NCBI GenBank assembly: GCA_013176395.1
Contig: JABMLP010000015.1
Span: 1,302,001-1,366,000 of the forward strand
Origin: Venturia oleaginea
Lineage: Eukaryota > Ascomycota > Dothideomycetes > Venturiales > Venturiaceae
DNA length: 64,000 nt
Direction: 5' to 3'
Part shown: positions 33,565-44,525 of the stretch, one piece after another
How the letters are laid out: each line of letters starts with the position of its first letter
How positions within the stretch are numbered: the first letter of the stretch is position 1
Program-made: the position numbers and the translations under genes
Notes under the pieces: model-generated
Told to the model about the DNA's origin: nothing
The model's input: the letters and a program-made list of their open reading frames with translations, nothing else
Database searches by the model: none

Positions 33565-36500
33565 TCAAAACATTCCGCCAGGGCCGCCTGGAGGTTTGAC
33601 CAACCTTCCACTGGCACTAACCCGTTTCCTCAGTCGTTCGCGGTCCGAGTCGCGGTGTAGTCCGCCGCCCATAGAGCCGGGCTGTATGGTGGGTAGAGCT
33701 GTGAGAGTGTCGCCGCCGTGCCCAACGCCACCATCTTCTAGGTTGACAGGCTGAGCCTTGCGCCCGCCTTTTTGTTCGTCTTTCGCTTCGAGGTATAGTC
33801 GTGCAGCGTGAGAGAGCGGTATAGGTGAAGTCTCAGTACTAGGTGGATCTGCGCCGTTGAGGATAAGAACTTCAGCAACATGGAATGGCTTCCTAGTGCT
33901 GGTCGAGGTGCTATTCCTCGATGGGTTTGGAGAGGCGGCCGGGGATGATCTCACAGAAGGCGATGCTGGATCTGCTGCTGCTAGGGCAAGAAAGACGGCG
34001 TGCGTACTCCGGGATCGATCATGTACGTTCGGGTTTGCTTTGAGGGCGAGTGCGTAGATGACGTTTTGGATATCGTTCTTTTTGATCGAGGCGAGCAGAG
34101 TCTCGTCCGGGGTCGGGTAATGGGAGAGCGTCGCGGAGATAGGCTGAACATAAGCTCGATCAACATACTTGGCGGTGATAAAACGAAGCCGTTGTTCGCG
34201 CGTTCCTTGAGCAGATGGTTTCAATGCAGTATCAGGGAGTCGTGCTTCCCAGATCATGTTGCTCACACGATTGCCCACGGTAAGTAAAATCTCGATCACG
34301 TCCATAGTGAATGCATTGGGGTCTAGCATGAGAGACCTCACTTTCGAAATGTGAGTTCCAAGTGATCGGTGGATGCCGCTACACTCAATACAGATGACGA
34401 TACCGAGGTTTATCGACACCCAGTCGACTTTGTTGTCCGAATTACAGTCGGCACAGTACTTGTTACCAGCGTCGCAATCCCGAATCTGCTGGAGCAACTT
34501 ATGAGAACCCTCGCTAACCTCAATCTTGTAGGCGGGCCGGTCGTTGACAGTGGCGTGTCGGACAACAGCCTTGCTGTTGCCATGTCCACTTCTGTGCCCA
34601 CTCGTCGATGCGCTCTTGCCGGTGAGGACCGAAGCGATATCTCGGTTGATGGATCCTGATGAGGCACGAGGCTGCGATTCGCCCAGGCCTCGACCTTCAA
34701 CCGCACTCTGTAAAGCCCCGTTGATGGAATTGATCCAAGACTTCATGTCTTCCTCGGACTGGGATTGATAGACTCGCGTGAACTGAGGTGTTACGATTTC
34801 GAAACAAAAACGACGTTCAGCATTGCGGGCTTCGCGGACAGATGCAATGCGGAGATCAATTGGGTCCATGTGCAGGTCAAGCTTCTCTTTCCAGCCCGTA
34901 TATTCGGAAAGCTTGCCTTGATCGAGAACGATCCAGAATCTGTTCAGAATTTAGCACACGTCATGTCCCAGAAACCCTTCTCGCTTACTTATGCCAGGCT
35001 TGCTTGTTCAGGCCTTTCGGGTCTGCATGACTGCCCGGTCGACTTAGAGCCCAGACGAGCCCTTCCTTACCCTTCTGCAGGCCATTCGCATCGATCGTTG
35101 CTTGTACCGAGTGATCCTTCTCTTCAAGATCACGGAACCCTTTAAACTTATTGCTCTGGCCAGGGCTGCTAGACAACAATGACGGCTGAGCTGCTGAAAT
35201 AGCAGATAATGGCACTGACGTGGATAGGGCTGTCGGACTCGTTGGTCCTTGCGCGGCACCTGTAGCACCCGCACTGTTTGTATTTCTGTGCGCCGTGCTG
35301 CCTGCTCGAGTGAGCTCTGTACCACTTGGGCGCGTATACGATGAAGGCGTCGAGGGTGCCATTTGAGATACAGACCCGCGATCGGGTTCGGGGAAGCCGC
35401 CACTCTTCTCCAATGCTCGTCTCTTCTCTTCTCGCTCTGTGCGATGCAGCCGGAACTCTTTGTCGGCCTCTTTGACCTCGGTATTGAGAGCTTCAAGCTG
35501 GGGAAGGAGAGCCTCGATTTTACTAGCAGTAGACAAGTAACCCTTGGCTTGCGCATCGGCATATTTCGTCAGATTCGAGAGCACCTCCTGATCTTTCCGT
35601 CCACCATGCAAATCTTGCATGAACGAGGAATAGTCGAAACGCTTCAGCTCGAAGTCGCGTTTCTTCTTCTGGTACTTCTCATCTGTGGCGGCTCGCTTCT
35701 TCTCTTTCAACGAATCCTGTCGTTGGCCGAGGTAGCGGGAGACATATTGATAGTACTCCTTGCTTTCCTCTTCGAAATCCCTCTTCTTGTTCTCGGCTTG
35801 TTTGATGTCCACGTTGTACAACTTAGAGATCGGCTCAATAATCATCTTCTGGAGATTGACGGCATTTTGTTTCTCGTAGCCCAAGATCTCTTTTGCAATC
35901 TTGTCAAAGTAATGCTCGATCGCAGGTTGTACAGCATTCGAATTGGATGAAGAAGCGTCTCGTAACGCTTCCATCAACCCTGACATGGAATCATTTACAG
36001 CTGCCTGCGCTTCTACGGCCGTCTCTGCGCGACGCAGTACCTTTTTCCACCGAGCTCGCATGCTGCCAGTTCTCTGCTCCATGGACTTCATTGTAGCGCG
36101 GAAGAGCGGACCATCGTCGACCTGGGTGAAGTCTTCGCCTGGACGTCCGCAATCGACCTTTGTCGTCGTGGGTATCAGCCCTAGGCCATCCTCAGGTATC
36201 GGATCGATCGTAGGAGATTCGCGCGGCGCATCTTTGATTTCACCGCCATTGTCCGAATCGCTTACTCGTGATTCGATCGACTGAGCTGATGGGACTCGGA
36301 GTTTGTGGATGTTGGCGATTTCGAGGCGCGGAGAGGGCGTTTTGGGACTGGCTAGGGCTCTCTGCGAATCTTGATATCATCAGCACAGAGAATCTCGGAA
36401 TCAAAGGAGCTATGTCACATACTATGCACCCAAAATGAAAAGCTTGCTAAAGGTGTCAGCTTGTGGTTCCGCTGGTCATATTCGACAAACTGTACGAGTG

Positions 36501-37222
36501 ATTAGCAGACCACAGCGGATTGCAAGACCAGCCCGTAACATACACTGCAGCAGTTGCGCCATCCACCACCTCTGTCCTCGGTGACCCTAGGAGGCTTCCA
36601 CTTCCATGTCCATTGATATTGAACTGAAGCACAGCCGCCAGTATTGTAGTCGCCGATAAACTGCACATTGGGATTCGTTTTGTGGAAGTTCGGATCCGCT
36701 TGAAGCTCCTTGGTCACTAGGTTGTCCAGCTCTTTCCCCGTGGGAGCAAACAGAAAGGTTAGACCATTGACATTTGTGTCTAAAGGTGATGCTGTTTGTG
36801 TCGGCACCAGCACTATCTGTCTCTGCACAAAAGTAAAATTGAATATGAGGTCGTCGTCGTTCGAAAGGCGGAGGAGAAAGGAAGGGGGTATTGAAGCTGT
36901 CCCGGTCTCAGGGTCCTGGCATTGTTATCAGAATAGCGGGGGCGAAACTGGCGCATAGCATGGCATACCTGTATATACTCCACGGGAAGGTCATCGTGGA
37001 TGTCGCGCTTCGCCGTGTATTTCGTCGCGGGATGTGCGTTAGGTGATATGGAGAGCAATGTACGATTCCGCGAGTTAGTAATGGTAAGCGATGCGACAGA
37101 AACTAGAACAGACGATCAGTATGCGCGTCGAGTACGAGCATAGGGGATCGTATACATCGTGCTTGGTCCTTGAGATACAAAGGACTCGCCTCGTCTCCCG
37201 GCCTCGAAGAGACTTGGCCCAT
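33565..37222 (-). CDS. BAR-PH-ArfGAP domain protein, 6 exons
   Basis: Exons 37222-37156, 37102-36969, 36915-36544, 36489-36430, 36361-34989 and 34939-33565 sum to 3381 nt, 1126 aa. The N terminus opens MGQVSSRPGDEASPLYL and is conserved in fungal members of this family. It is followed by a coiled BAR-type region (about residues 310-530; AVQPAIEHYFDKIAKEILGY, KKKRDFELKRFDYSSFMQDL), a PH domain (about 655-745; FWIVLDQGKLSEYTGWK, DMKSWINSINGAL) and an ArfGAP zinc finger with C-x2-C and C-x2-C pairs (about C831/C834 and C852/C855) and the catalytic Arg in SGIHRSLGTH. It is predicted to stimulate GTP hydrolysis by Arf on curved membranes in secretory or endocytic traffic (ACAP-like). The C terminus is low-complexity. 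The start codon was chosen from the conserved leader. Confidence 0.88.
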
Positions 37223-37735
37223 GGTCGGGAGCGGAGCCTAGAGCGACGAACGCTCCGGGCAGTGTTGCAGAGTCCAAGTTGCTAGAGTGGGCGTGGAGTT
37301 TGCGATAGATTTGGGAGGGGGCCGGTAGTGAGATATCTGTTCGTGGAGTAATCTTTAGTCGTGTATGTATGGGGGATTGGATGTGGTGTTGGATGTGGTG
37401 TTGGTGTTGGGGCATTAGCGGGCTGCTCTCTCCAGCGCGCGCGCTTCAAAACACGGCGATGATGGCTACAGGGGGTCAGGATTCATCTATTTAGTTGTGA
37501 ATCTATTGGATATGCGGCAATCAAAGGAATGTTGTATGACTGCGTGATACGGTACCAAGCCCGTTCCCGAGTGTTGATCAAAGCTCATTCATGCGTGCTC
37601 GCAACTATTTACTGTGTACTGTTGTTGTTTGACTTACACAGTACAACAGTCAGGGTTCGCTCCTTGCAGAATGCAGAATCGATGGGGCCGTCAAGCCGCT
37701 AGAGATTCTCATGCGCAGTCCTGCACAGTGCACAC
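37223..37735. other. Intergenic, 5' side of ArfGAP gene
   Basis: About 510 bp between the ArfGAP start codon and the Fot/pogo element. It holds the ArfGAP promoter. A purine/pyrimidine-skewed segment (ggatgtggtgttggatgtggtgttgg-like) lies near 37380-37410, with two tandem copies of a 12-bp unit. Short cacagt/actgtg palindromes lie near 37610-37650. Confidence 0.35.
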
Positions 37736-39595
37736 TAACGTAATCCACCATCGAGCGGTACACACCACCAAGCGGTACACACCACCGAGCGGTACACATT
37801 TTCGTATCCTCATCGATTAACCCACAATGCCACCACAACTAGCCAATACAAAGGCCCAGAAAGAGGGTAAACTACTCCTTGCTCATGACGCTTAGTGTAA
37901 AGGCCATTTTCCAAGTATTCGAAAGGCCGCTGATGCCTATTCTATCCCATTTACTTCCCTTGCCTCCCGCCTTCGCGGACGCGCTTCACGCGTCGATTCG
38001 CGCCCAAATTGCCAAAAGCTTACGGATACGGAAGAGGAGGTCGTTGAGCATTGGATACTATCTATGGAGGAAAGAGGTTATCCATTGACCGCTACTGGGG
38101 TACGCGATGCGGCAAAAATCGTACTCGAGCAGCGTGTAGGCTCAGATTGCAAAATCGGTGTCAATTGGCCTCAGCGATACATCAACCGCCGCCCTAGCCT
38201 CAAATCGCGATATTCACGCAGCTACGATAATCAAAGGGCAAGATGCGAAGATCCAGCCCTTATTGGGGCCTGGTTTCGGCTTGTACAAAACACAATCGCT
38301 AAATACGGCATCCTCAGTAACAATATCTACAACTTCGACGAAACTGGCTTTGCAATGGGCCTTGCAAATACCTCATGCGTAGTTACTGCCTCAGATAGGC
38401 GTGGCAGACCCCCTCAATTACAGCCTGGCGATCGCGAATGGGTTACGGCAATCGAATCGATCAATGCGCTGGGTTGGAGCCTCCCGCCGATGGTGATCTT
38501 CAAAGGCAAGGTACATATATCATCTTGGTACGAAAACAACAATCTACCGCCTGATTGGACAATCGCTCTGAGTACAAATGGATGGACTAATGACAAGCTT
38601 GGATTACATTGGTTAAAAGAGGTTTTCGAGCCAAATACAGCTGCAAGAAAGGTTGGTAGTATCGACTACTAATTCTGGATGGCCACGGCAGCCACGCAAC
38701 GCCAGAATTTGATCAATTTTGTGCAGACCGGATGATTATTACTCTTTGTATGCCACCGCATTCATCACATCTTCTTCAACCTCTCGATATTGGTTGTTTT
38801 TCGGTCCTCAAGCGTACCTAGGGCCACCAAGTCTCGGAATATATGAGGCTTGGCATAAATCATATCGACAAAATTGAGTTCCTTCACGCCTTTAAAATTG
38901 CTCGAATTAGTGCCCTCACACTAAGCAATATTCAACGCAGCTTCACTGCTGCCGGTCTCGTACCTTTTGATCCAGATCAGGTACTTTCAACCATTCAGAT
39001 TAGGCCATCTACCCCTACAGCGCCATTGGCCGCAAACCAAGAGCAATGGCAACCAGAAACATCTCAGAATCTAACCCAGTTAGAGCTGCAGGTAGCTACA
39101 ATCAAAGGCTATCTTGAGAGACGTTCAAAAAGTCCACCAACACCAACAGATCAGGCCCATAATCAGCTTGTCAAGGGCTGCCAGATCGCGATGCAAGGCG
39201 CCGCTTTACTAGCTGCGGAAAATGAGAAATAAGGGCTGCAAATGAGAGGCAAAGCGAAAGAGGCAACTAAAAAGGAGATATTATAGTCAATCAAGCGCTT
39301 TAACTATTGCAGAGGGCTCAAGCTTACTTCAACTTTCTAAAGAAGCTTCGGTTATCAGCAGTAACCAGGTTGATTAAGAGCCTTATATTGAGGAAGAACC
39401 ACCAAATGAAGAGGAGAACATTGTAACTACTTGTTTTATTTGTCGCAGTGGTGACTATTTTGCAATCAACTGTCAGAAATATAGATAGGAATATTTAGAA
39501 ATGAGAGATTTATTGGTGCATAATAGAGTAATTGATGAGGATACGAAAATGTGTACCGCTCGGTGGTGTGTACCGCTCGATGGTGGATTACGTTA
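37736..39595 (+). mobile_element. Inactive Fot/pogo-type DNA transposon (1856 bp)
   Basis: Element 37738-39593 lies between TA dinucleotides (37736-37737 and 39594-39595). Both ends start ACGTAATCCACCATCGAGCGG in inverted orientation and the repeat extends to TTTTCGTATCCTCATCGA-like sequence on both sides. The ends contain tandem copies of a gagcggtacacaccac-type unit: three copies at the left end and two at the right. The internal gene is a broken pogo-type transposase. The insertion lies 256 bp upstream of the helicase start codon. Confidence 0.88.
37827..39232 (+). pseudogene. Fot/pogo transposase, broken by stops and a frameshift
   Basis: The product would be a transposase with N-terminal psq and CENP-B type helix-turn-helix domains followed by a DDE_1 catalytic domain. 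Readable parts: the N-terminal HTH (SIRKAADAYSIPFTSLASRL), the second HTH (MEERGYPLTATGVRDAA), first catalytic Asp in IYNFDETGFAMG, second in ILDGHGSH and the following HSSHLLQPLDIGCFSVLK, then a C-terminal tail. Lesions seen directly: an in-frame TAG at 37893-37895, a frameshift close to 38655-38670 just before the second catalytic Asp, and another in-frame TAG at about 38819. With three lesions the copy cannot make an active enzyme. Confidence 0.88.
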
Positions 39596-39850
39596 CACAG
39601 TGCACAGTGCACAGTACACACTGCCACCACCAGTAGCCAAGCAAACCCGACTTACCCCATTCCTCACGACTTCATGTCTCGTACATCGACTACATGACCA
39701 CGTCTCCATCATCACCGACTCCAATCCATAATTCCTTACTAGATATAGGCAGTGATAGAGTATCCAGCACTTATCGTGCCATCATCAGGCCTTTCGCAGC
39801 ACCAGACCAAGACAACGTGACTGCCAATTTGAACATCCTGATAATCGACA

Positions 39851-42800
39851 ATGTCATCCTCACATGGCACAAAGCGCAGTTATAATACCATCCATTCCAC
39901 CGCATCATCGCCGCCCCTACCTCAGAGACCCACCAAGTCAGCTCGACATGTCTATAGAACTCCTGGAAACTCGCGACGCGACCAATTGCGCGCTGAAGGT
40001 AGCGGTTCGCAAGCTGGGCCAGCTCAAAGTCAGGCAAGCCAGTATCGATATGAAGAGGATGGTGGGAATGAGCTTGTCGATGATATCGATGCTTATTACG
40101 GGGACGATATTGATTGCATGTATGAGCTTTATGGTAGGATATCGGGCGCGCCTGGAGAAAAGCGTGGCTTCTAATGCGCACAGGATCAATCAAATCGAAG
40201 ATTGTCGGAGTCCGGTATTATCATGGACATGTCACATTTGGAGAGATGGTTCTACTGCAGCGCCAACCGGCCAATCAATACGATCATAATGCCATCCAAG
40301 TTCTCAATGTATCTGGGGTACAAATAGGGCACGTCCCTCGCCAAGTTGCTGCTAAACTCGCGCCTTTCTTGGACTCGCGCAAACTGTTATGTGAGGCCGA
40401 GACTACGGGGCCAAAGGGTGGCTACGATGTCCCAATTTCGATAAAACTTTTAGGCACAAATGACCCATCCGCCCGCGCCATTCTTAAGGAGGAACTGAAA
40501 TCTGTTGATCTGCCAGTAGATGAGCTTCTAAGACAAGAGAGGGAAGAGAAGGCGCGGGAAAAGGCGCGTCTGGCAGCGAAGAAAGAGCAGGAGAAGAAGA
40601 TGAAGGCTATGCAGAAGGCCGGTAAGAGTATACTAGGCAGTCAGGGGCAATCTCTATTCCGAGAAGGCACTGGAGACTTTGCAGGAGGCTCAACTCAGGC
40701 AGACTTGACTCCAAATTTGTCGGATATTATAAAAGACAGTGTTCGTTTCAATCCTAGGAATGTCGACCAGATGGTGGAGCAGTTTGGCATGAAAGACGAC
40801 GATTTGGCAAATATGGACAAGGCTGATCAGCCTTCCATGGTTAAAACGCAATTGTTGCCGTATCAGCTACAGGTAAGATTATTTTCCCTGCACTTCGCAT
40901 GCCTCGACTGGAAAGCTCCAAGCCCAAAAGTCACCACCGTGTGATAAGATGGGTGAATCGGATGCCCAAATCCAGGATATCTGAGTAGACGCAAAGTTGG
41001 GGGGGTTTTTTTTTTTGCAGGGTTCAACGAGTGTACCCGAACCTCCCGCCCATCACCAGCTGTTTCTTTGACGATTTCCTGTTCGTCCTTGAGATTCTGA
41101 GCTTTACTATTGTTTTCGTACTCCTTGGATTAGATATCGAGATCGATAAATTTCTGGCAAACTAGAGAAGGATTTTGTCATAAATTTATCGATATCGTTC
41201 TTGGTCTGAGACTGTTGCGATAAAGTAAAATTATTCTGGTTAGACATGGATGAAAGGATGGACTGCATCTTCTTTTCTCTTTGTTTCGTGGCTAATGAGC
41301 ATCATAGGGACTGAAGTGGCTCCTCTCTAAAGAAAACCCTGTCATTCCTCCAGTCGGGAGCAAAGATGTGGTTCAACTTTGGCAGCGGTACAAACGGGAC
41401 CCCAGCATGCTCACAAATGTGGCCAGCAATTTCAGCGTCCAAAGTGCCAACCTAAAATTGGCCAGTGGTGGGATCCTCGCCGATGACATGGGCCTGGGTA
41501 AGACCATTCAAATGATCTCCCTCATTATGGCGGACCGTGAGTCGCCGCACCAGAAACAAGGGGTTAGCGGAACCTCTCTCATTCTTGCACCCCTAAGTGT
41601 AATGAGCAACTGGTCCCAGCAAATCGAGAGGCACGTCAAACCTGAGCACGCACTAAGAGTGCTCACTTACCATGGCGCCAAGCGCGAGAAGCTGGATCTG
41701 AAGACTATTGACAACTACGATGTGGTCATTACTACCTACGAAACTATGATGTCGGAATTCTTCGCTTCAAAAACACCCGTACCACGAGTCAGTGGGCTTT
41801 TTTCGATTACCTGGCGCCGCCTTGTCCTGGATGAAGGTCATCAAATACGCAATCCTCGTACCAAAAAGGCCGTCGCAGCCTGCAGCCTGCCCGCGCAATC
41901 GAGATGGGTTCTCACCGGTACACCTATCGTCAATTCACTGAAGGATCTTTACTCACTGGTCACATTTTTGTGGCTATCCGGAGGACTTGATCGGTACGAA
42001 ATCTTCAATGCTGCACTGATTAGGCCTGTCACTCAGGGTTCCGAGCAAGGAAGCCGAATCTTACAAATTCTGATGCGCGATATTTGCCTCCGTCGTACGT
42101 TACCTGTCACCAAAAGACTCCAAATGTCATCCCTGGTCATTAAATCGAGATCCGAGCCTTAGAAATTCCTGGCAATGTCTTGCTTTGACATTGCTAGGAA
42201 CTTCGAATGCTCGATATAAATTTCACATTCCTCAATTGATATCTGCTCTTCACTAACAACCACACAGGAAGAAAGGATATGAGCTTCATCGATCTAAAGC
42301 TGCCCGAACTCAGCATATACGTGCATCGCGTCGATTTCTTACCGCATGAAGATGAGATGTACAGGTCACTAAAGGCCGAGGCCGAGGGTACGCTACAGGA
42401 GTATCGGGCACAGGTGGCTACTGCTGGCGTCAATGCTTCGAAAGAGTACCGATTCCTACTTGAGGTTCTGCTTAGAATGCGTCAAGTCTGTAATCACTCC
42501 AAACTGTGCGGTGAAGGACGTATCAAGGCATTTCCTGGGCTTGGTGAGCAAGTGGTGCTTGATCTCACGCCCGAGAACAAGAAGCTTCTGCAAGAGATGC
42601 TGCAGCTGAACGTCGATTCCCAAGAGGATTGCCCTGTCTGCATGGAGCCGCTGTCCAACGATCCAGTCATTACGACTTGCACGCATACGTTCTGTTACCC
42701 ATGCATTGAGAGGGTAATTGAAACACAAAAGAAATGCCCAATGTGCCGAAATCCCCTGGAGACGATTGACAAGCTTGTCCGACCTGCTGCACAAGCTCCG

Positions 42801-43385
42801 GAGATCGAGATTGACCCCAATGAAAGCAGCAGCAAGGTCGAAGCTTTGCTTTCAATTTTAAAGGCCAGCCGGAAAAAAGATCCAACCACCAAGACTGTGG
42901 TCTTTAGCCAGTGGACACGCTTCTTGGATATCATCCAAGTGCAGCTTGAGAAGCATGGTTTCAAGTTTGTCCGAATCGATGGTTCCATGGCGCCACTGGC
43001 CCGTGATGCCTCTTTATCCGCCCTTGACAATGATCCGGAATGCACCGTCATGCTCGCTTCCCTAGCGGTGTGCTCAGTTGGCCTAAATCTTGTAGCAGCA
43101 AATCAAGCTATTCTGGCGGATACCTGGTGGGCACCTGCTATTGAGCATCAAGCTATCGATCGCATTCACAGACTCGGTCAGAAAAAGGAGACGACCGTTT
43201 TCCGCCTTGTCATGAACGGCAGCATCGAGGAAAGGGTGCTGGATATCCAGGGAGAGAAGATAAAGTTAATGAGCCTTGCTTTTGCTGAGAAATCGGTTGG
43301 TAAGAAAGGAAAGCAAGGAACAACCAGCACGGTCGCACAAATCGAGAGGCTGCTGGGCGGTGGGAAGAGTGCTGCGAGTGCGTAG
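39851..43385 (+). CDS. HIRAN-SNF2-RING helicase (HLTF/Rad5 type)
   Basis: Four exons (39851-40133, 40184-40872, 41308-42094, 42268-43385), 2877 nt, 958 aa. Domains in order: HIRAN near residues 95-200 (KIVGVRYYHGHVTFGEMV, NQYDHNAIQVLN), a Lys/Glu-rich coiled stretch, SNF2 ATPase with Walker A DDMGLGKTIQ and DEGH box VLDEGHQIRN, a C3HC4 RING finger (CPVCMEPL through CPMC) inserted between the ATPase lobes, and helicase C with QAIDRIHRLGQKKE. This is the HLTF/Rad5 architecture: a DNA translocase and ubiquitin ligase for fork reversal and PCNA polyubiquitination. HIRAN binds single-stranded 3' ends. Intron 2 is 435 nt, far longer than the others here. The start was chosen as the only ATG opening the conserved frame. 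A dead Fot/pogo copy sits 256 bp upstream. Confidence 0.9.
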
Positions 43386-44525
43386 AAGATAAATCGAGAG
43401 GATAAAAGATTTGAGCGCTCGAAACGTGGGACGAGATCGAAACCTGCATCGAGTGTCTGAAGTCGCTGGCAATTTCTCGCTTGAACGTTGCCAAAAATGT
43501 GAGAAGCTTTCACCGGGTAAGCTTATCTGCGTTCAAGTTGAGGATCCTGTGAGATGGCGTACTTGTGGTCTGTTTACCGGCGCAATATTTCACGGCCATG
43601 TGCCTCTGCTTGGATAAATGGGGAAAGGCTGGGTAAATGATACACCAACCGAGGATTGGAGCACTGGACATTCGAAGGCTCAAGCCTATGCAGCAAAACA
43701 TATCTTATCGTCCGACTATTGTAAAAATTATTTATAATACTGTCAAACAAACACCTGCAGGGCTTTGTGTGTGTGTCAGAGTGCATGCAATTGTGCTTAT
43801 GTAGCCGCTAAAACATTGTCATTGCCGTACAGAAACACAACCTCGAACTCGAACATCTGCTGCTCATGTATGGTGCTGACCCATGTGCTATCATGGCGTG
43901 TGACGTCGCAGTTTCCTGAAAATGATGATCAATTCGTTTTGCTCTCTACTACATTTAAGACTGGACAATTATCAACCGCAAGTATACCGCTGAGCGCAGA
44001 AAAGAAATCGACGGTATCTAAAAATAGGCTTTCCGTAGTACCCTTTATCTCAAAAGTAGCAGGAGTGGGAAAATATCGCTGATCGAGAATTAATTCATTC
44101 ATAGTAGAACTTAGTATGGCGCTGTGACCTTGGGTTGCCAAGTTTCCAGTATCGGTATCTGTTGGATAGTGCCACAGCGGGCTGGCAATGTGTTAACTCG
44201 CTTGGGAATGGCCAATTTTCGCTGCCCATCGCAGCGAAGTTGTCAGTTCACTGCCCTTTCCACCTCGCCATCTCGAAGATAATGTTGACTTGAATGTACC
44301 TCAATGTGGGATCGATATGGAGAGCCTGCTGGCAAGTTGATTTTTCATAATTGTACCTAGGTATCAAGTGACATCATCCATCTCGCATAGAGAGGGTTCA
44401 ACGCCAACGATATCTTCGCTCCTTACACAGTCGAAAGCGCACTGAATCCAAGACCCGCCATACCAAAGTCAAATAATCGAAAACGAGGAATGGTGCAATC
44501 GCGGTTCGTATAGAAAGCTAGATGA
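43386..44525. other. Intergenic, no gene recognised
   Basis: A 1.14-kb region between the convergent helicase and Gln-rich genes. Short frames only (for example 43411-43617, 43765-44082). A small gtgtgtgt run near 43765. No element ends found. Confidence 0.35.

Noticed and set aside
35363..35950. 195-codon hydrophobic plus-strand frame resembling a membrane protein
   Set aside because: It is the antisense of the Lys/Glu-rich BAR region of the ArfGAP protein; antisense of charged helices commonly looks Leu/Phe-rich.
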